Assembly (NCBI GenBank): GCA_022647575.1 | Contig: JALCKY010000004.1 | Location: 1-64,000, forward strand | DNA from: Lachnospiraceae bacterium | GTDB taxonomy: Bacteria; Bacillota; Clostridia; Lachnospirales; Lachnospiraceae | Direction: 5' to 3' | DNA: 64,000 bases | In this document: one piece after another, positions 16,742 to 26,166 of the stretch | How the letters are laid out: every line of letters starts with the position of its first letter | Numbering within the stretch: position 1 is the stretch's first letter | Made by a program: the position numbers and the translations under genes | Notes under the pieces: model-generated | Database searches by the model: none | The model's input: only the letters and a program-made list of their open reading frames with translations | What the model was told of the DNA's origin: nothing

Positions 16742-16771
16742 AAAGGGGAGTGGATGCTGCCACTCCCCTTT
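16742..16771 (-). terminator. Stem-loop between solute-binding protein and glycosidase genes
   Basis: Perfect 12-bp inverted repeat AAAGGGGAGTGG / CCACTCCCCTTT with a 6-base loop, followed on the minus strand by TTTTATCATTT. It lies 22 bases after the binding-protein stop. A partial terminator or mRNA-stabilising structure here would let the binding protein be made in excess over the enzymes. Confidence 0.7.
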
Positions 16772-16792
16772 CGCTTCTTATCCCGATCCCGG

Positions 16793-18172
16793 TCAGCCTG
16801 CTGTACGCAGTGCCTCAATGGCCTGTTCTGCCGACTGAGTGCCGCCGCCGAGCACCACTTCCGCAAGCAGCTGATTGTTGAAGTAGTCAGCCAGCTTTGC
16901 ATTGTAGTTCATGAACTCAAACGGATAAACCGACTTGGACATCGAAACAACCTGCTTTACATTTTCATCCGTGATTTCAACTTTCTGGTTGGTGATGGAA
17001 AGACCGTTGTCTGCAAGAATCTTCTGCGGCTCTTCGCTGAGGTAAGTCTTGATGACTTCGAAGGAAGCCTTCGGATCCTTTGCATTCGACGGAATGAAGA
17101 GTCCGTCATATCCGCCGAGGACGGTGTTCTTCGTGCCCATGGACGGCCACGGGATGACCACTGCGTTGATTCCTGCATCCTTGGCATCCTTTAAGGTCGT
17201 CGTGACGCTTGCCGCGACATCATCGATCATAGCTACTTTGCCCTGCATGAATCCGGCTTTCACTTCATCCCTCGTAATGGTTGCTGCGCCGTCGCCCGGA
17301 TACATATAAGCTTTGTCATAAAGGTCTTTTACGTTGTCAAAAGTCTTTGTGAAGATATCATCGGTTGCCGCAACCTTCCCTGCTGCAAGATCTTCCAGCT
17401 TGTTGCTGTCTGAGGCAAGGGAAAGAAGACCGTTGCGGAAGAACCATGCCGCCTGCTGGTTATCGGTGTTCTGTCCCATCGGGAAGACACCGGCCGCCTT
17501 CAGTTTCGAGCAGGCATCCGTGAACTGATCCCATGTCCAGCTGTCTGAAACCGTCACGCCGTTCTTGTCCAGCAGATCCTTATTGGCAACGATCAAAGAG
17601 AAGTTCGCATCCATCGGAAGAGCGTAATACTTGCCGTCAAACTTGCCTGCATCCAGTGCTGACTCCGGTATCATGTTCTTGATGTCCGGATCCTGATTGA
17701 TCAGATCGGTCATATCATACGCCATGCCGGAATCAATGAGGGAGCGCATGTTCTGCGGCCAGTACTGATAGACATCGCACGGTTCGCCGCTGCTGATGCC
17801 GGTACGGATGACCGTATCCAGATTGCCCCAGTCTACCTGCAGAGAATCAATATTATATTTATCAGCAAGAAGCGATGCCATCTTTTCGCAGGCCTGGTCA
17901 TCACCCTTGTATTCGACAATTTTTCCGTAGAACTTGATATCTTCTTTGGTTCCGTCCGTTGAGGCTGCGGAAGCGGCTGTGGAAGCGGCCGTGGATGCTG
18001 CCGTAGAAGCTGCTGCGGATGCGGCCGTGGAAGCTGCCGCGGATGCCGCCGTGGACGATGCTTTTGACGCTGCTGCCGATGTCGCCGCGGATGATGCAGC
18101 TCCGCCGCAGCCGGCCATCATGGAAACGGTCATCGCAAGTGCAAGGACAACACTGATCACTTTCTTTTTCAT
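16793..18172 (-). CDS. ABC sugar transporter solute-binding lipoprotein (family 1)
   Basis: A 459-residue lipoprotein. After MKKKVISV and a hydrophobic stretch the lipobox MMAGC marks lipidation, then comes a low-complexity linker of about 50 Ala/Ser/Thr residues, then a family 1 extracellular binding protein with SGEPCDVYQYWPQNMRSLID, YALPMDANFSLIVANKDLLD and GGYDGLFIPSNAKDP. It captures an oligosaccharide for the two permeases at 19964-21701. ATG 18172 is preceded by AGGAGGAGAAAG; a longer upstream frame has no signal peptide logic. No ATPase gene is in the operon, so a shared MsmX-like ATPase is likely used (known for CUT1 systems). Confidence 0.92.
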   Translation of the reverse strand: MKKKVISVVLALAMTVSMMAGCGGAASSAATSAAASKASSTAASAAASTAASAAASTAASTAASTAASAASTDGTKEDIKFYGKIVEYKGDDQACEKMASLLADKYNIDSLQVDWGNLDTVIRTGISSGEPCDVYQYWPQNMRSLIDSGMAYDMTDLINQDPDIKNMIPESALDAGKFDGKYYALPMDANFSLIVANKDLLDKNGVTVSDSWTWDQFTDACSKLKAAGVFPMGQNTDNQQAAWFFRNGLLSLASDSNKLEDLAAGKVAATDDIFTKTFDNVKDLYDKAYMYPGDGAATITRDEVKAGFMQGKVAMIDDVAASVTTTLKDAKDAGINAVVIPWPSMGTKNTVLGGYDGLFIPSNAKDPKASFEVIKTYLSEEPQKILADNGLSITNQKVEITDENVKQVVSMSKSVYPFEFMNYNAKLADYFNNQLLAEVVLGGGTQSAEQAIEALRTAG

Positions 18173-18298
18173 CTTTCTCCTCCTGTCACCGGGAGTTCTG
18201 CTCCCGAATCTGTTTTCATTATAGGCTGGCCCCTGCACGGCTGAAATTCCGAAACGTAACGATTCTGTTTAAAATTCAACGATTGATTTCCGCATCCT

Positions 18299-19885
18299 TC
18301 AGCGGTTGATTTTCTGACGGATCGTCATGATGCTTTTCACTCCCAGGACACTCGAGAAGGTCAGTCCGTATCCGTCTCCGTACATGAGCTTCAGCCTCTC
18401 ATCGATATTCTTCAGTGCAAAAACTTCATGGGACTGCTCGGAATTATTCATCTTGTTCCGAATTTCCTTTTCATCAAAACCGACACCGTTGTCTTCGACG
18501 ACGTAATAAAGGTCATTCTCCTTCGTATAGATCCGGATGTGGATCCGTCCTTTTTCCGTGCTTTCCTCAAGGCCGTGAACCACGGCATTTTCAACAAGCG
18601 GCTGCAGGATCAGATTCGGCACCTTCAGCTGCAGGCAGTCTTCTCCCGCATCAATGTCGTACTCGATCCGGTCTTCAAAACGTTTCTGCTGGATCAGCAT
18701 ATACTTGCGGACGTGCTCGATTTCACGGGCAACCGTCGTGAACGTGTCCCCTTTGTTCAGCGTATAGCGGAAGACATCCGAAAGTGCCTTGACCTGTTCC
18801 GCGATATCGCCCTGGTCATTCCGGACAGCCATCCATCGGATCGTGTCCAGGGTATTGTACAGGAAATGAGGATTGATCTGCCCCTGAAGATACTTGAGCT
18901 GCATTTCTTTATTAAGAAGGGCATCCTTGTAGTTTTTCTGCGTCAGAGTCATTTTCCTCCACAGGACGAAGCAGACCAGAATGAAGGAAATGCAGAGCAG
19001 CATGCAGATGACGAGGATGTTGCTGACCGTCTTCGCACTGCTCATCAGAAGTTTTTTCGGAACCATCCGGACAACGCACCAGTCTGGATCCGTCAGCGAA
19101 TAGAAGCAGCACACATCCTGCCCGTTTTCAAAATATCCTTCCGAATCAGTGAAAAGTTTCCCGAAATAATCTTCTTTGGAAATATTGGTCCCCAGAACAG
19201 ACTTGTCATCTGCCGAGATGACATCCCCTTCCTGATTAATCAGAAAGGCCCGGCTTCCGTCATCAGAACCGGAAGCGTAGCGTTCATGCAGGGCGGTCTC
19301 CTTGATGCTGATTCTCTGATAGCCCAGCTGTTTCATGGCATAAAGATCATTCAGGGCACGGTACAGGGAAACGACGTATCCGTTCGACTTGCTGTTCAGC
19401 GGGTGAAGATAAGTCTCCGCTCCGGTCCACAGTACCTTTCCTTTCAGGTCGGAAATCGCTTTGGCCCGGCTCATGTCTTCTTCCGTCACCATGTTGCCGA
19501 ACTGGAGAATGATGCTGTCATCATTGAAAACAGAAATGGAATCCAGATAGCTGCGCGAAGAAAAAAGGGAACTGAAGGTAAAGCCCAGCTGATAGCGGTC
19601 CAGTTCATTTTCCTGGCCGACGGCCTGATCATCCGTCTGACCGGAACGCCGCGCCATCCGGACGAGGACTTCATTTCCCAGGACGCTCTCCGAGACAAAC
19701 TTTGCATCATCCGTCAGCGAGCGGATCGGCTCCCTGGTCTGCTTGAGGACTTCAAGTTCCGTGGTGCAGGCCTGCTGAAAGGCCACCCGGGAGACATATC
19801 TCTGAATGCAGATAAAGAGAATGACAACTGCCGCAATCAGGATCAGTATGATCCAGACAGCCTGATGCATCCGTTTTGCTTTCAC
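18299..19885 (-). CDS. YesM-type two-component sensor histidine kinase
   Basis: A 528-residue membrane kinase of the LytS/YesM (HisKA_7TM-independent) group. It has an N-terminal membrane helix (HQAVWIILILIAAVVIL), a dCache-like extracellular part to about residue 275, a second helix (VSNILVICMLLCISFILVCF), then a His_kinase domain with LQGQINPHFLYNTLDTIRWM (phospho-acceptor His) and a HATPase with LILQPLVENAVVHG and VVEDNGVGFD. GTG 19885 is used because GGAGGGG lies six bases upstream. It sits inside the sugar operon with YesN at the operon head, so it probably senses the substrate or its binding protein and controls the operon. Confidence 0.92.
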   Translation of the reverse strand: MKAKRMHQAVWIILILIAAVVILFICIQRYVSRVAFQQACTTELEVLKQTREPIRSLTDDAKFVSESVLGNEVLVRMARRSGQTDDQAVGQENELDRYQLGFTFSSLFSSRSYLDSISVFNDDSIILQFGNMVTEEDMSRAKAISDLKGKVLWTGAETYLHPLNSKSNGYVVSLYRALNDLYAMKQLGYQRISIKETALHERYASGSDDGSRAFLINQEGDVISADDKSVLGTNISKEDYFGKLFTDSEGYFENGQDVCCFYSLTDPDWCVVRMVPKKLLMSSAKTVSNILVICMLLCISFILVCFVLWRKMTLTQKNYKDALLNKEMQLKYLQGQINPHFLYNTLDTIRWMAVRNDQGDIAEQVKALSDVFRYTLNKGDTFTTVAREIEHVRKYMLIQQKRFEDRIEYDIDAGEDCLQLKVPNLILQPLVENAVVHGLEESTEKGRIHIRIYTKENDLYYVVEDNGVGFDEKEIRNKMNNSEQSHEVFALKNIDERLKLMYGDGYGLTFSSVLGVKSIMTIRQKINR

Positions 19886-19963
19886 TGAATTCCCCTCCGT
19901 AACGCCGAAAGAGTGCCTGACGGCACTCATCGGTCAAATCTGTTCAGCTGACTGAAACGATCA

Positions 19964-20809
19964 TCAGCCCTTGACGGCACCTCCCGTCAGGCCGCTGATG
20001 AAATACTTCTGCACGAATACGAAGAAAACCACAAGCGGGATCAGCACGATGCAGACCGCTGCCGAAAGCGCTCCCCAGTCCGTTCCGAACTGAGCTGAAA
20101 AAGAAATCAGTCCGATCGGGATCGTCTTCATCTGAGAAGAGGAAAGTTCAACGGATGCCCACAGAAGTTCGCCCCACCAGGAAACGAACAGGAAAATGGC
20201 ATTGGTTGCAATGGCAGGAATCATGAGCGGCGCGGCAACCTTAAAGAAGGCTTTGGTCTCCGAACAGCCGTCAATCCTTGCTGCTTCCAGCAGTTCTCCC
20301 GGAATTGTATCAAAATAATTCCGGAAAATGTAGATCGTCATCGGCATTCCCCATCCGACATAAGGAATAATAAGGGAAATGTACGTCGCTGTCAAACCGA
20401 GCTTGTTGGTCATGACATACATCGGCATGATGACGGATTCGGAAGGCGTCATGGTGCAGGCCAGGATCAGCAGCATGATCAGCTCCGCATACTTGATATG
20501 GAATCTGGAAAGCGCGTAGCCGGCAAGCGAGCCGAAGGCCAGCGTGATGACCATGGTACACCCGACTACGATCAGGCTGTTCAGCATGTAGCTTCCGATA
20601 TTGGCTGTAACCCAGGCCTTCAGGTAATTCGAGGCCGCAAAGGTTTTCGGCAGGCCCCAGACATTCGTATAGAACTCAGCCGTCGGCTTGAAGGAAGTCA
20701 GCATGACGAATAGAATCGGATAGATCGTCAGGATGACGTAAATGATGCAGAAGATTCTGGCTACCCTGCCTGTTCTTTTCTTTCCTTTTCTGGTTTTTTC
20801 AGTATTCAT
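19964..20809 (-). CDS. ABC sugar permease, MalG-type (CUT1)
   Basis: A 281-residue inner-membrane permease with about six helices and the EAA loop ELLEAARIDGCSETKAFFKV, which docks the ATPase. It starts with a basic cytoplasmic leader and has AGGAGAGACAT before the ATG. It overlaps the end of the MalF-type gene by 11 bases, so the two are translationally coupled and form the heterodimeric channel for the sugar delivered by the lipoprotein at 16793-18172. Confidence 0.93.
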   Translation of the reverse strand: MNTEKTRKGKKRTGRVARIFCIIYVILTIYPILFVMLTSFKPTAEFYTNVWGLPKTFAASNYLKAWVTANIGSYMLNSLIVVGCTMVITLAFGSLAGYALSRFHIKYAELIMLLILACTMTPSESVIMPMYVMTNKLGLTATYISLIIPYVGWGMPMTIYIFRNYFDTIPGELLEAARIDGCSETKAFFKVAAPLMIPAIATNAIFLFVSWWGELLWASVELSSSQMKTIPIGLISFSAQFGTDWGALSAAVCIVLIPLVVFFVFVQKYFISGLTGGAVKG

Positions 20810-21701
20810 ATGTCTCTCCTCTCAGCGCACGTCTCGTCAGAACAATGCACAGCATGACGACAATGCAGAGAATGACGCCCATGGATGCCGAATACCCGAA
20901 TTCATTGAAATTGAAGGAAGTCTTCATCATGTCGATGGGAATGGTCTGGGAAATCGTTCCGGGGCCTCCTCTTGTCATGACGAAAACCAGATCGTAGCTC
21001 TTGAAATTCATGACCATGGTATAGACGGCAGACATCAGGATCGTCGGCTTGATCAGCGGCAGGATCATGGAAAAGAACTGCCTGACATACCCGGCTCCGT
21101 CAATCTTGCTGGATTCAAAGATCGAGTCCGGGAGCATGCGCATGGCCGCATAGCACAGCATCATGGTAAGACCCGACACTTTCCAGACATTGACGCCGAC
21201 CAGGCACCACATAACGGTATGGGAATTCTCCAGCCAGGCCGTTGCCTTATCTCCCTGCCCGATCAGGCGGAGGAAATTATTCAAAAGTCCGATGTCCGAA
21301 TTGAATACGAAGGTGAAGAGCAGTCCGACAATGGCTGTCGGAAGCATGACGGGAAGAAACATGATCAGCCGGTAGAAAGCACCTTCAGCCGGGGTGACCC
21401 GATACACAAACGCCGCCAGGAGAACTCCGATGACGACCGCAAGCGCCGTTCCGACTACAGCGAGGAAAACGGAATTCCAGAGTGCATGAAGGGCATCGGG
21501 ATCGCGGAACATGTGGATGTAGTTATCGAATCCTGCAAAGACAGGCTGCGTAAATCCGTTCCATTTCTGGAAAGACAGGACAATATTCCAGCCGAACGGG
21601 AAATATACGGCGTAAATCATCGTCGCAAGCGCCGGCACAAGGAACAGAACGGCTGTCAGCGTTTTCGGTTTGTTCATGGCTCTCTTTTTCTGCTTTTTCA
21701 T
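20799..21701 (-). CDS. ABC sugar permease, MalF-type (CUT1)
   Basis: A 300-residue membrane protein of the UgpA/LacF type with a basic N-terminus and about six helices. The docking loop reads SKIDGAGYVRQFFSMILPLI. ATG 21701 is chosen because AGGAGGCTAAG precedes it; the extra N-terminal residues of the longer frame lack an RBS. It is the second gene of the operon after the YesN regulator. Confidence 0.92.
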   Translation of the reverse strand: MKKQKKRAMNKPKTLTAVLFLVPALATMIYAVYFPFGWNIVLSFQKWNGFTQPVFAGFDNYIHMFRDPDALHALWNSVFLAVVGTALAVVIGVLLAAFVYRVTPAEGAFYRLIMFLPVMLPTAIVGLLFTFVFNSDIGLLNNFLRLIGQGDKATAWLENSHTVMWCLVGVNVWKVSGLTMMLCYAAMRMLPDSIFESSKIDGAGYVRQFFSMILPLIKPTILMSAVYTMVMNFKSYDLVFVMTRGGPGTISQTIPIDMMKTSFNFNEFGYSASMGVILCIVVMLCIVLTRRALRGETYEY

Positions 21702-21790
21702 CTTAGCCTCCTGCTTGTTTAATAGTAGCATCGGGGCTGAGCGAGAAAAATGAGATATCCCATACAATCTGTTTGATTTTCTACGATTTT

Positions 21791-22666
21791 CTAACGGGTG
21801 TTTTTGCTTTCACGGTAATGCGTGGGCGTATCGCCCGCGTATTTTTTGAAGACCGTGCAGAAATATCTGTATTCCGGAAACCCGACGCGTTCCGCCACTT
21901 CATAGGTCAGGTAGCTGGTCTCCCTCAGCAGGATCTTGGCATGCTGGATCCGGACTTTATTCAGATAATCCGCAAGACCGATTCCCATTTCCTTCTTGAA
22001 CTGCGCGCTGAAATAGTTGCGCGAGCGGTTGACGATATCAGACAGATCATCCACGGAAACAGGCCGGGAATAGTTCAGGTTGACATAATTTATTGCCATG
22101 AGGGTCTGGATGCTGAAGCTGTGATTTCCCTGGATCTGAGGGACGGAGCGGTCATCGAAGAAAAGCTTGTCATGCTTGAGGACTCCCTGGTAATTCTGAT
22201 AGAAAGCCTGATCTTCGGGGCCCAGTGCGATTTCCATTTCATGGAACTGTTTCTTTTTCTCCCCCAGATTCCTGGCAACCCCTTCGACCTTGATTTCAGA
22301 AACCGCTTTCTGCACGGCTTCCATCAGTTCATCTGTATCAACCGGCTTCAGAAGATAATCCATCGCCCCGAACCGCAGGGCCTTTTTCGCATAGTCAAAT
22401 TCATTGTAGCCGCTTAAAATAATGATTTTCACTGCCGGAGCCATGGCATGGATGCGGTTGCCGAGTTCAATGCCGTCGACACCCGGCATCTTAACATCCG
22501 TTACGATAATCTGAATTTTTTTCTTTTCGAATAAGAGCAGGGCTTCCTCGCCGTTCGCTGCCGTGTAGACATGGGAAATGCCGTTCTTCTCCCATCCGAT
22601 GGAGGCCATGCCTTCCCGGATGATTTTTTCATCGTCTGCTATCAGCAGGTTGATTTCATTGTCCAT
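21791..22666 (-). CDS. YesN-type response regulator, AraC family
   Basis: A 291-residue regulator with an N-terminal receiver (acidic pair DDE at 11-13, phospho-acceptor Asp57 in VTDVKMPGVDG, lysine in LLKPVD) and a C-terminal AraC double helix-turn-helix (SVDDLSDIVNRSRNYFSAQF and YEVAERVGFPEYRYFCTVFK). The linker is short compared with the 400-540-residue YesN proteins. It heads the sugar operon and pairs with the YesM kinase at 18299-19885. It is the only response regulator in the window with a DNA-binding domain. Confidence 0.93.
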   Translation of the reverse strand: MDNEINLLIADDEKIIREGMASIGWEKNGISHVYTAANGEEALLLFEKKKIQIIVTDVKMPGVDGIELGNRIHAMAPAVKIIILSGYNEFDYAKKALRFGAMDYLLKPVDTDELMEAVQKAVSEIKVEGVARNLGEKKKQFHEMEIALGPEDQAFYQNYQGVLKHDKLFFDDRSVPQIQGNHSFSIQTLMAINYVNLNYSRPVSVDDLSDIVNRSRNYFSAQFKKEMGIGLADYLNKVRIQHAKILLRETSYLTYEVAERVGFPEYRYFCTVFKKYAGDTPTHYRESKNTR

Positions 22667-22744
22667 GATGAAGTTTTCCCCCCGCTTGCCTACAGCACTT
22701 TCATGACTTTATTCTGAACGGATCACCAGTCATTTCAATACTGT

Positions 22745-22773
22745 ATTTTAATGAAAATGTATAAATTTTTCAA
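22745..22773 (-). promoter_or_regulatory. Predicted promoter of the GH106/ABC sugar operon
   Basis: On the minus strand TTGAAA (22773-22768), 17 bases, TAAAAT (22750-22745), about 80 bases before the yesN-like start. The region is AT-rich, so the match could be fortuitous. Confidence 0.5.
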
Positions 22774-22789
22774 CGGGGGATCATCCATC

Positions 22790-25700
22790 CTACCTATGGA
22801 TCAGCCTTTCCAGTTCGGACATCAGCTTATCGACATCAATGGGTTTGGAAAGATGGGCGTCCATGCCGGCTTCCTGAGCCCGGCTGATATCACCCGAATA
22901 GGCATCTGCCGTCATGGCAAGAATCGGAACCGTCCTGCTGTCCGGATGCGACGAGGCACGGATCGCCTTCGTTGCCTCGTATCCGTCCATGACCGGCATG
23001 CGGATATCCATGAGGATGGCTGCATATTCTCCGCCCTTCGATTTTTCAAACATTTCGGTTCCTTCCCTGCCGTCGGCAGCGCAGTCCGCTTCGATGCCCT
23101 TCTTGGCAAGAATGGCTTTGGCAATTTCCCGGTTCATCTCATTGTCTTCGCATAAGAGAATCTTTTTCCCGGCAATCTCAGTCGGTTTCAAAGCTGACGG
23201 AACCGTATTTTCCGGCGAGGGCATCTCCTTGGCCTTCGGAAGCTTCAGACGCACCGTAAAAGTCGTTCCCACTCCGATGCGGCTTTCCACCTCAATGCTC
23301 CCGCCCATCAGGTCAACCAGCCTTTTTACGATGGAAAGCCCCAGTCCGGAGCCTCCGATGTTCGCATTGTTCTGGTTCCTTTCCTGTGTAAACGGATCAA
23401 AGATCTTCGGCAGGAAGTCTTCCGAGATTCCGCACCCGTCGTCTTTCACCGTCAGCTTGTCATACACGGTATCCGGAGTCTCTTTCTCGCATTCAACAGC
23501 AAAGAGCACATTTCCGCCCCTCGGGGTAAACTTGGTGGCATTGGAAAGCAGGTTGATGAAGATTTCCTGCACATGCATGGAATCGATGTTGATGACGGCC
23601 ATGACCGCTTTGGAATTGTCAAAACGGAAATGAATGCCTTTTGCATCCATCATCGGCTTTACCGCTGTCAGGATTCCGTCAACAATCGCCTTGCAGGAGA
23701 CCGGTGCCGTATGGAGCGTCGTCGTGCCTGTCTCGATTTTCTGCAGGTCCAGCGTGTCATTGATCAGGGACAGCAGGGTGCTGCCGGCCTGGCCGATCTT
23801 GTTCAGATAATCATCCTTCTGTTCCTTTGAATCCGTCTCCTGTGCCAGACGGTCGTATCCCAGAATGGCATTCAGAGGTGTTCGCATGTCGTGGCTGACG
23901 TTGGCCAGGAAATTCGACTTGGATTCATTTGCCTGATCTGCCTCGTAGCGCAGCGCCTTCTCCGTATCCAGGCGCTCCATCAGTTCTTTCTGCCTGTGCT
24001 GAAGCGTATCCGTGACATCCGTCTGCTGAACCAGGATCCACTCTTTCGTCTCATCCAGCCAGACCGTCCGGATCTGCTTCCAGCCTTCCGAGCCGTCGCC
24101 GCGCCGCGCCTTGACATTGAAAGTATAGTTGTTTTCCTCGTCCAGATGCCTGACCATTTCCTCGATCCGGGTTTCCTCAATAAAGCGTTCCTTCTCCTGC
24201 GGATCGACCCAGCTGCTGACGGCGTACTCAATCGTGTCGCGGTACTGCTGCGGCTTTTTCATGTTCCCCAGACGTTTCAGATAAACACTGGATTTGATAT
24301 CCCCTAAATAACGGAAGAAAAAGATTTGGTCCGAAATCCGGAGAATCGCAATGTAATCGTATCCGGTGTCGGTAAGCTTCTGGATGATTTCTCTGTTCAG
24401 TTCCTGTTCATTGACATTTTCCGAATACAGCACCGCTTCGATATCGTGCGTTTCCGGATCCTCAACCATGTTGACAACCGTTTCCACCCAGATGGAGGTT
24501 CCGTCTTCGACGCTGCGGCGGTAGCGCACGACATCGCTGGATTTTCCGCTCTGGAAAAGCCTGATCAAAGCCGGCAGCTGAAAATGCTCCAGGAAATTCT
24601 TCTTGTGCTGTTCATTCAGGATAATCCCGGAAATATTGCGGATAACGCCTTCGGCCGTTTCGGACCGGATCGTGTTGATGACATACCGGGATGTGCCGTA
24701 CCATTCCACGCAGCGGTTGCGGGTCAGATTCAGTCGGACCGTACACAGGGACTGCGGGTTGGCAAACAGCAGCGACTTCACGGAGCCCTGGAAGTTTTCC
24801 CGCTGTTTCCTGCGGCTTTCCGCTATCGCCGTCTCCGCCTTCATTTCCGCGGTGAGGTCGGTAATCACGGCATAAATCATGCGTTCCTCTTCTTTGCCCT
24901 GAACCGAGGAAGCGATGATTCGGAGCCATCTCCAGCCGCCTTTGCCGTTATCGTACCTGAAAGGCGGCGACATGTGCCGGCCCGGATTGACAACGGACCG
25001 CATCGTGTCGGTCAGTGCATGGACATCATCCGGATGAACGTGTTCTGTAAATGATTCCTGTTTCTGCAGCTTCATTTCCGTCTCATTTACGCCGAACAGG
25101 TCACAGGTCATCTGCGTGGCAGCCATGAGCGTAAGCTTTCCGCCGGAGATCCGGTAGACGGAAATGCCTGCGGGGATGGAATTGATAATGTCTCCCAGCC
25201 TGCTGTTCTCCTGCTGAAGCATCTGGCGTTCTGCCACATTCCCGCTGATATCGTTGATGGTAACGTAAAACCAGGCGCGTCCGTCCTGATCGACGACATA
25301 ATGTCCCTCGTCGTGTACCCACAGAAGGCTCCCGTCCTTTTTCCGGATCCGGTATTCCACCGTGTCGTACTGACCGTTTGCTGCAATCTGGTCATCAATT
25401 GATTTCAGGGTCGCGTCACGGTCTTTTTCATAAACCATGCAGCGGAAATGATTCCGGAATTCCTCCTGGAATTCTTCTCTGTCATACCCGAGCATCCTCA
25501 GCATATTCTCGCTGACGAAGAAGAACTGGTCGTCTTCCTGCGCCGCATAGATAAAAAAACCTCCGGGTGTATCTTCAGCAATCTGTCTGCTGATATCCCG
25601 GAAAGTTCCGAACAGGACATGCCTGCCTTCGTATTCGCCGATCCATTTCAGTTCTGCCTGGGTCCAAACATATCCCCTGGTCCTGTGGTAGGTCCGATAC

Positions 25701-25963
25701 GTACAGACTCCCTGAATACCTCCGTCAAAAATTTTCCGGATGGTATCCTGAACCATTTCCATGTCCTGTTTCAGAATTACTTTCGAGGCATCGTTCCGGT
25801 ACAGTTCCAGATATTCTTCTTCCGTCAGTCCGGAAAAAGAAGGTGCATTCTTCGTGTAGAGAAAGGGAGTCAGGGAGGCAGACGCTCCGTCCGTCAGATA
25901 CATCACCGCATAGCCGGGTGCACATTGAATAATCATCTGAAGCTGTTCTCTGCTGAAATCCAT
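22790..25963 (-). CDS. Multi-PAS hybrid sensor histidine kinase
   Basis: A 1057-residue cytoplasmic hybrid kinase with no membrane segment. At least three PAS/PAC-type modules occupy roughly residues 10-375 (PAC-like segments such as GGWRWLRIIASSVQG), then a divergent sensor block to about 650 that resembles the ones in the kinases at 44644 and 58041. The HisKA motif is VSHDMRTPLNAILGY and the HATPase has the FINLLSNATKFTPRGG N-box, KDDGCGIS and GSGLGLSIVKRL. A C-terminal receiver ([38 protein letters not shown]) has no output domain. AGGAGGGG precedes the ATG. It is transcribed alone from an extended -10 promoter near 26055. The signal is unknown. Confidence 0.92.
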   Translation of the reverse strand: MDFSREQLQMIIQCAPGYAVMYLTDGASASLTPFLYTKNAPSFSGLTEEEYLELYRNDASKVILKQDMEMVQDTIRKIFDGGIQGVCTYRTYHRTRGYVWTQAELKWIGEYEGRHVLFGTFRDISRQIAEDTPGGFFIYAAQEDDQFFFVSENMLRMLGYDREEFQEEFRNHFRCMVYEKDRDATLKSIDDQIAANGQYDTVEYRIRKKDGSLLWVHDEGHYVVDQDGRAWFYVTINDISGNVAERQMLQQENSRLGDIINSIPAGISVYRISGGKLTLMAATQMTCDLFGVNETEMKLQKQESFTEHVHPDDVHALTDTMRSVVNPGRHMSPPFRYDNGKGGWRWLRIIASSVQGKEEERMIYAVITDLTAEMKAETAIAESRRKQRENFQGSVKSLLFANPQSLCTVRLNLTRNRCVEWYGTSRYVINTIRSETAEGVIRNISGIILNEQHKKNFLEHFQLPALIRLFQSGKSSDVVRYRRSVEDGTSIWVETVVNMVEDPETHDIEAVLYSENVNEQELNREIIQKLTDTGYDYIAILRISDQIFFFRYLGDIKSSVYLKRLGNMKKPQQYRDTIEYAVSSWVDPQEKERFIEETRIEEMVRHLDEENNYTFNVKARRGDGSEGWKQIRTVWLDETKEWILVQQTDVTDTLQHRQKELMERLDTEKALRYEADQANESKSNFLANVSHDMRTPLNAILGYDRLAQETDSKEQKDDYLNKIGQAGSTLLSLINDTLDLQKIETGTTTLHTAPVSCKAIVDGILTAVKPMMDAKGIHFRFDNSKAVMAVINIDSMHVQEIFINLLSNATKFTPRGGNVLFAVECEKETPDTVYDKLTVKDDGCGISEDFLPKIFDPFTQERNQNNANIGGSGLGLSIVKRLVDLMGGSIEVESRIGVGTTFTVRLKLPKAKEMPSPENTVPSALKPTEIAGKKILLCEDNEMNREIAKAILAKKGIEADCAADGREGTEMFEKSKGGEYAAILMDIRMPVMDGYEATKAIRASSHPDSRTVPILAMTADAYSGDISRAQEAGMDAHLSKPIDVDKLMSELERLIHR

Positions 25964-26054
25964 CCGCGGCCCCTCCTGTCTGCTGAATAAAAACCCTCAT
26001 ATTTATTTTCTGCTTTCCGGAAAGCTTCCGGTTTACGGCATCTTTTATGTACGG

Positions 26055-26063
26055 ATTATATCA
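26055..26063 (-). promoter_or_regulatory. Extended -10 promoter of the PAS hybrid kinase
   Basis: TGATATAAT on the minus strand (extended -10 TG-n-TATAAT), about 90 bases before the start codon. A TGAAC-n4-GTTCA inverted repeat lies about 30 bases further upstream (26092-26105). Confidence 0.5.
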
Positions 26064-26091
26064 CATTATTATCTGAAAATGCCCTTTTTGC

Positions 26092-26105
26092 TGAACGATT
26101 GTTCA
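26092..26105. promoter_or_regulatory. Inverted repeat TGAAC-GATT-GTTCA
   Basis: Perfect 5-bp arms with a 4-base centre, between the oadB terminator and the hybrid kinase promoter. It resembles the GAACA-n-TGTTC operators at 28790 and 29428 but has different half-site spacing, so binding by the same TetR protein is uncertain. Confidence 0.35.
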
Positions 26106-26128
26106 ATTTTTTTCTCAATAGGACACGC

Positions 26129-26159
26129 CAAAAAAACAGATGCCGCTGCCGGCATCTGT
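26129..26159 (-). terminator. Terminator of the oadB operon
   Basis: Stem ACAGATGCCG / CGGCATCTGT with a CTGC loop, followed by seven T on the minus strand, about 70 bases after the oadB stop. Confidence 0.85.
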
Positions 26160-26166
26160 CTTTCAT

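Noticed and set aside
18428..19888. 486-codon open frame opposite the YesM kinase
   Set aside because: Antisense shadow; the minus strand carries the conserved kinase motifs.
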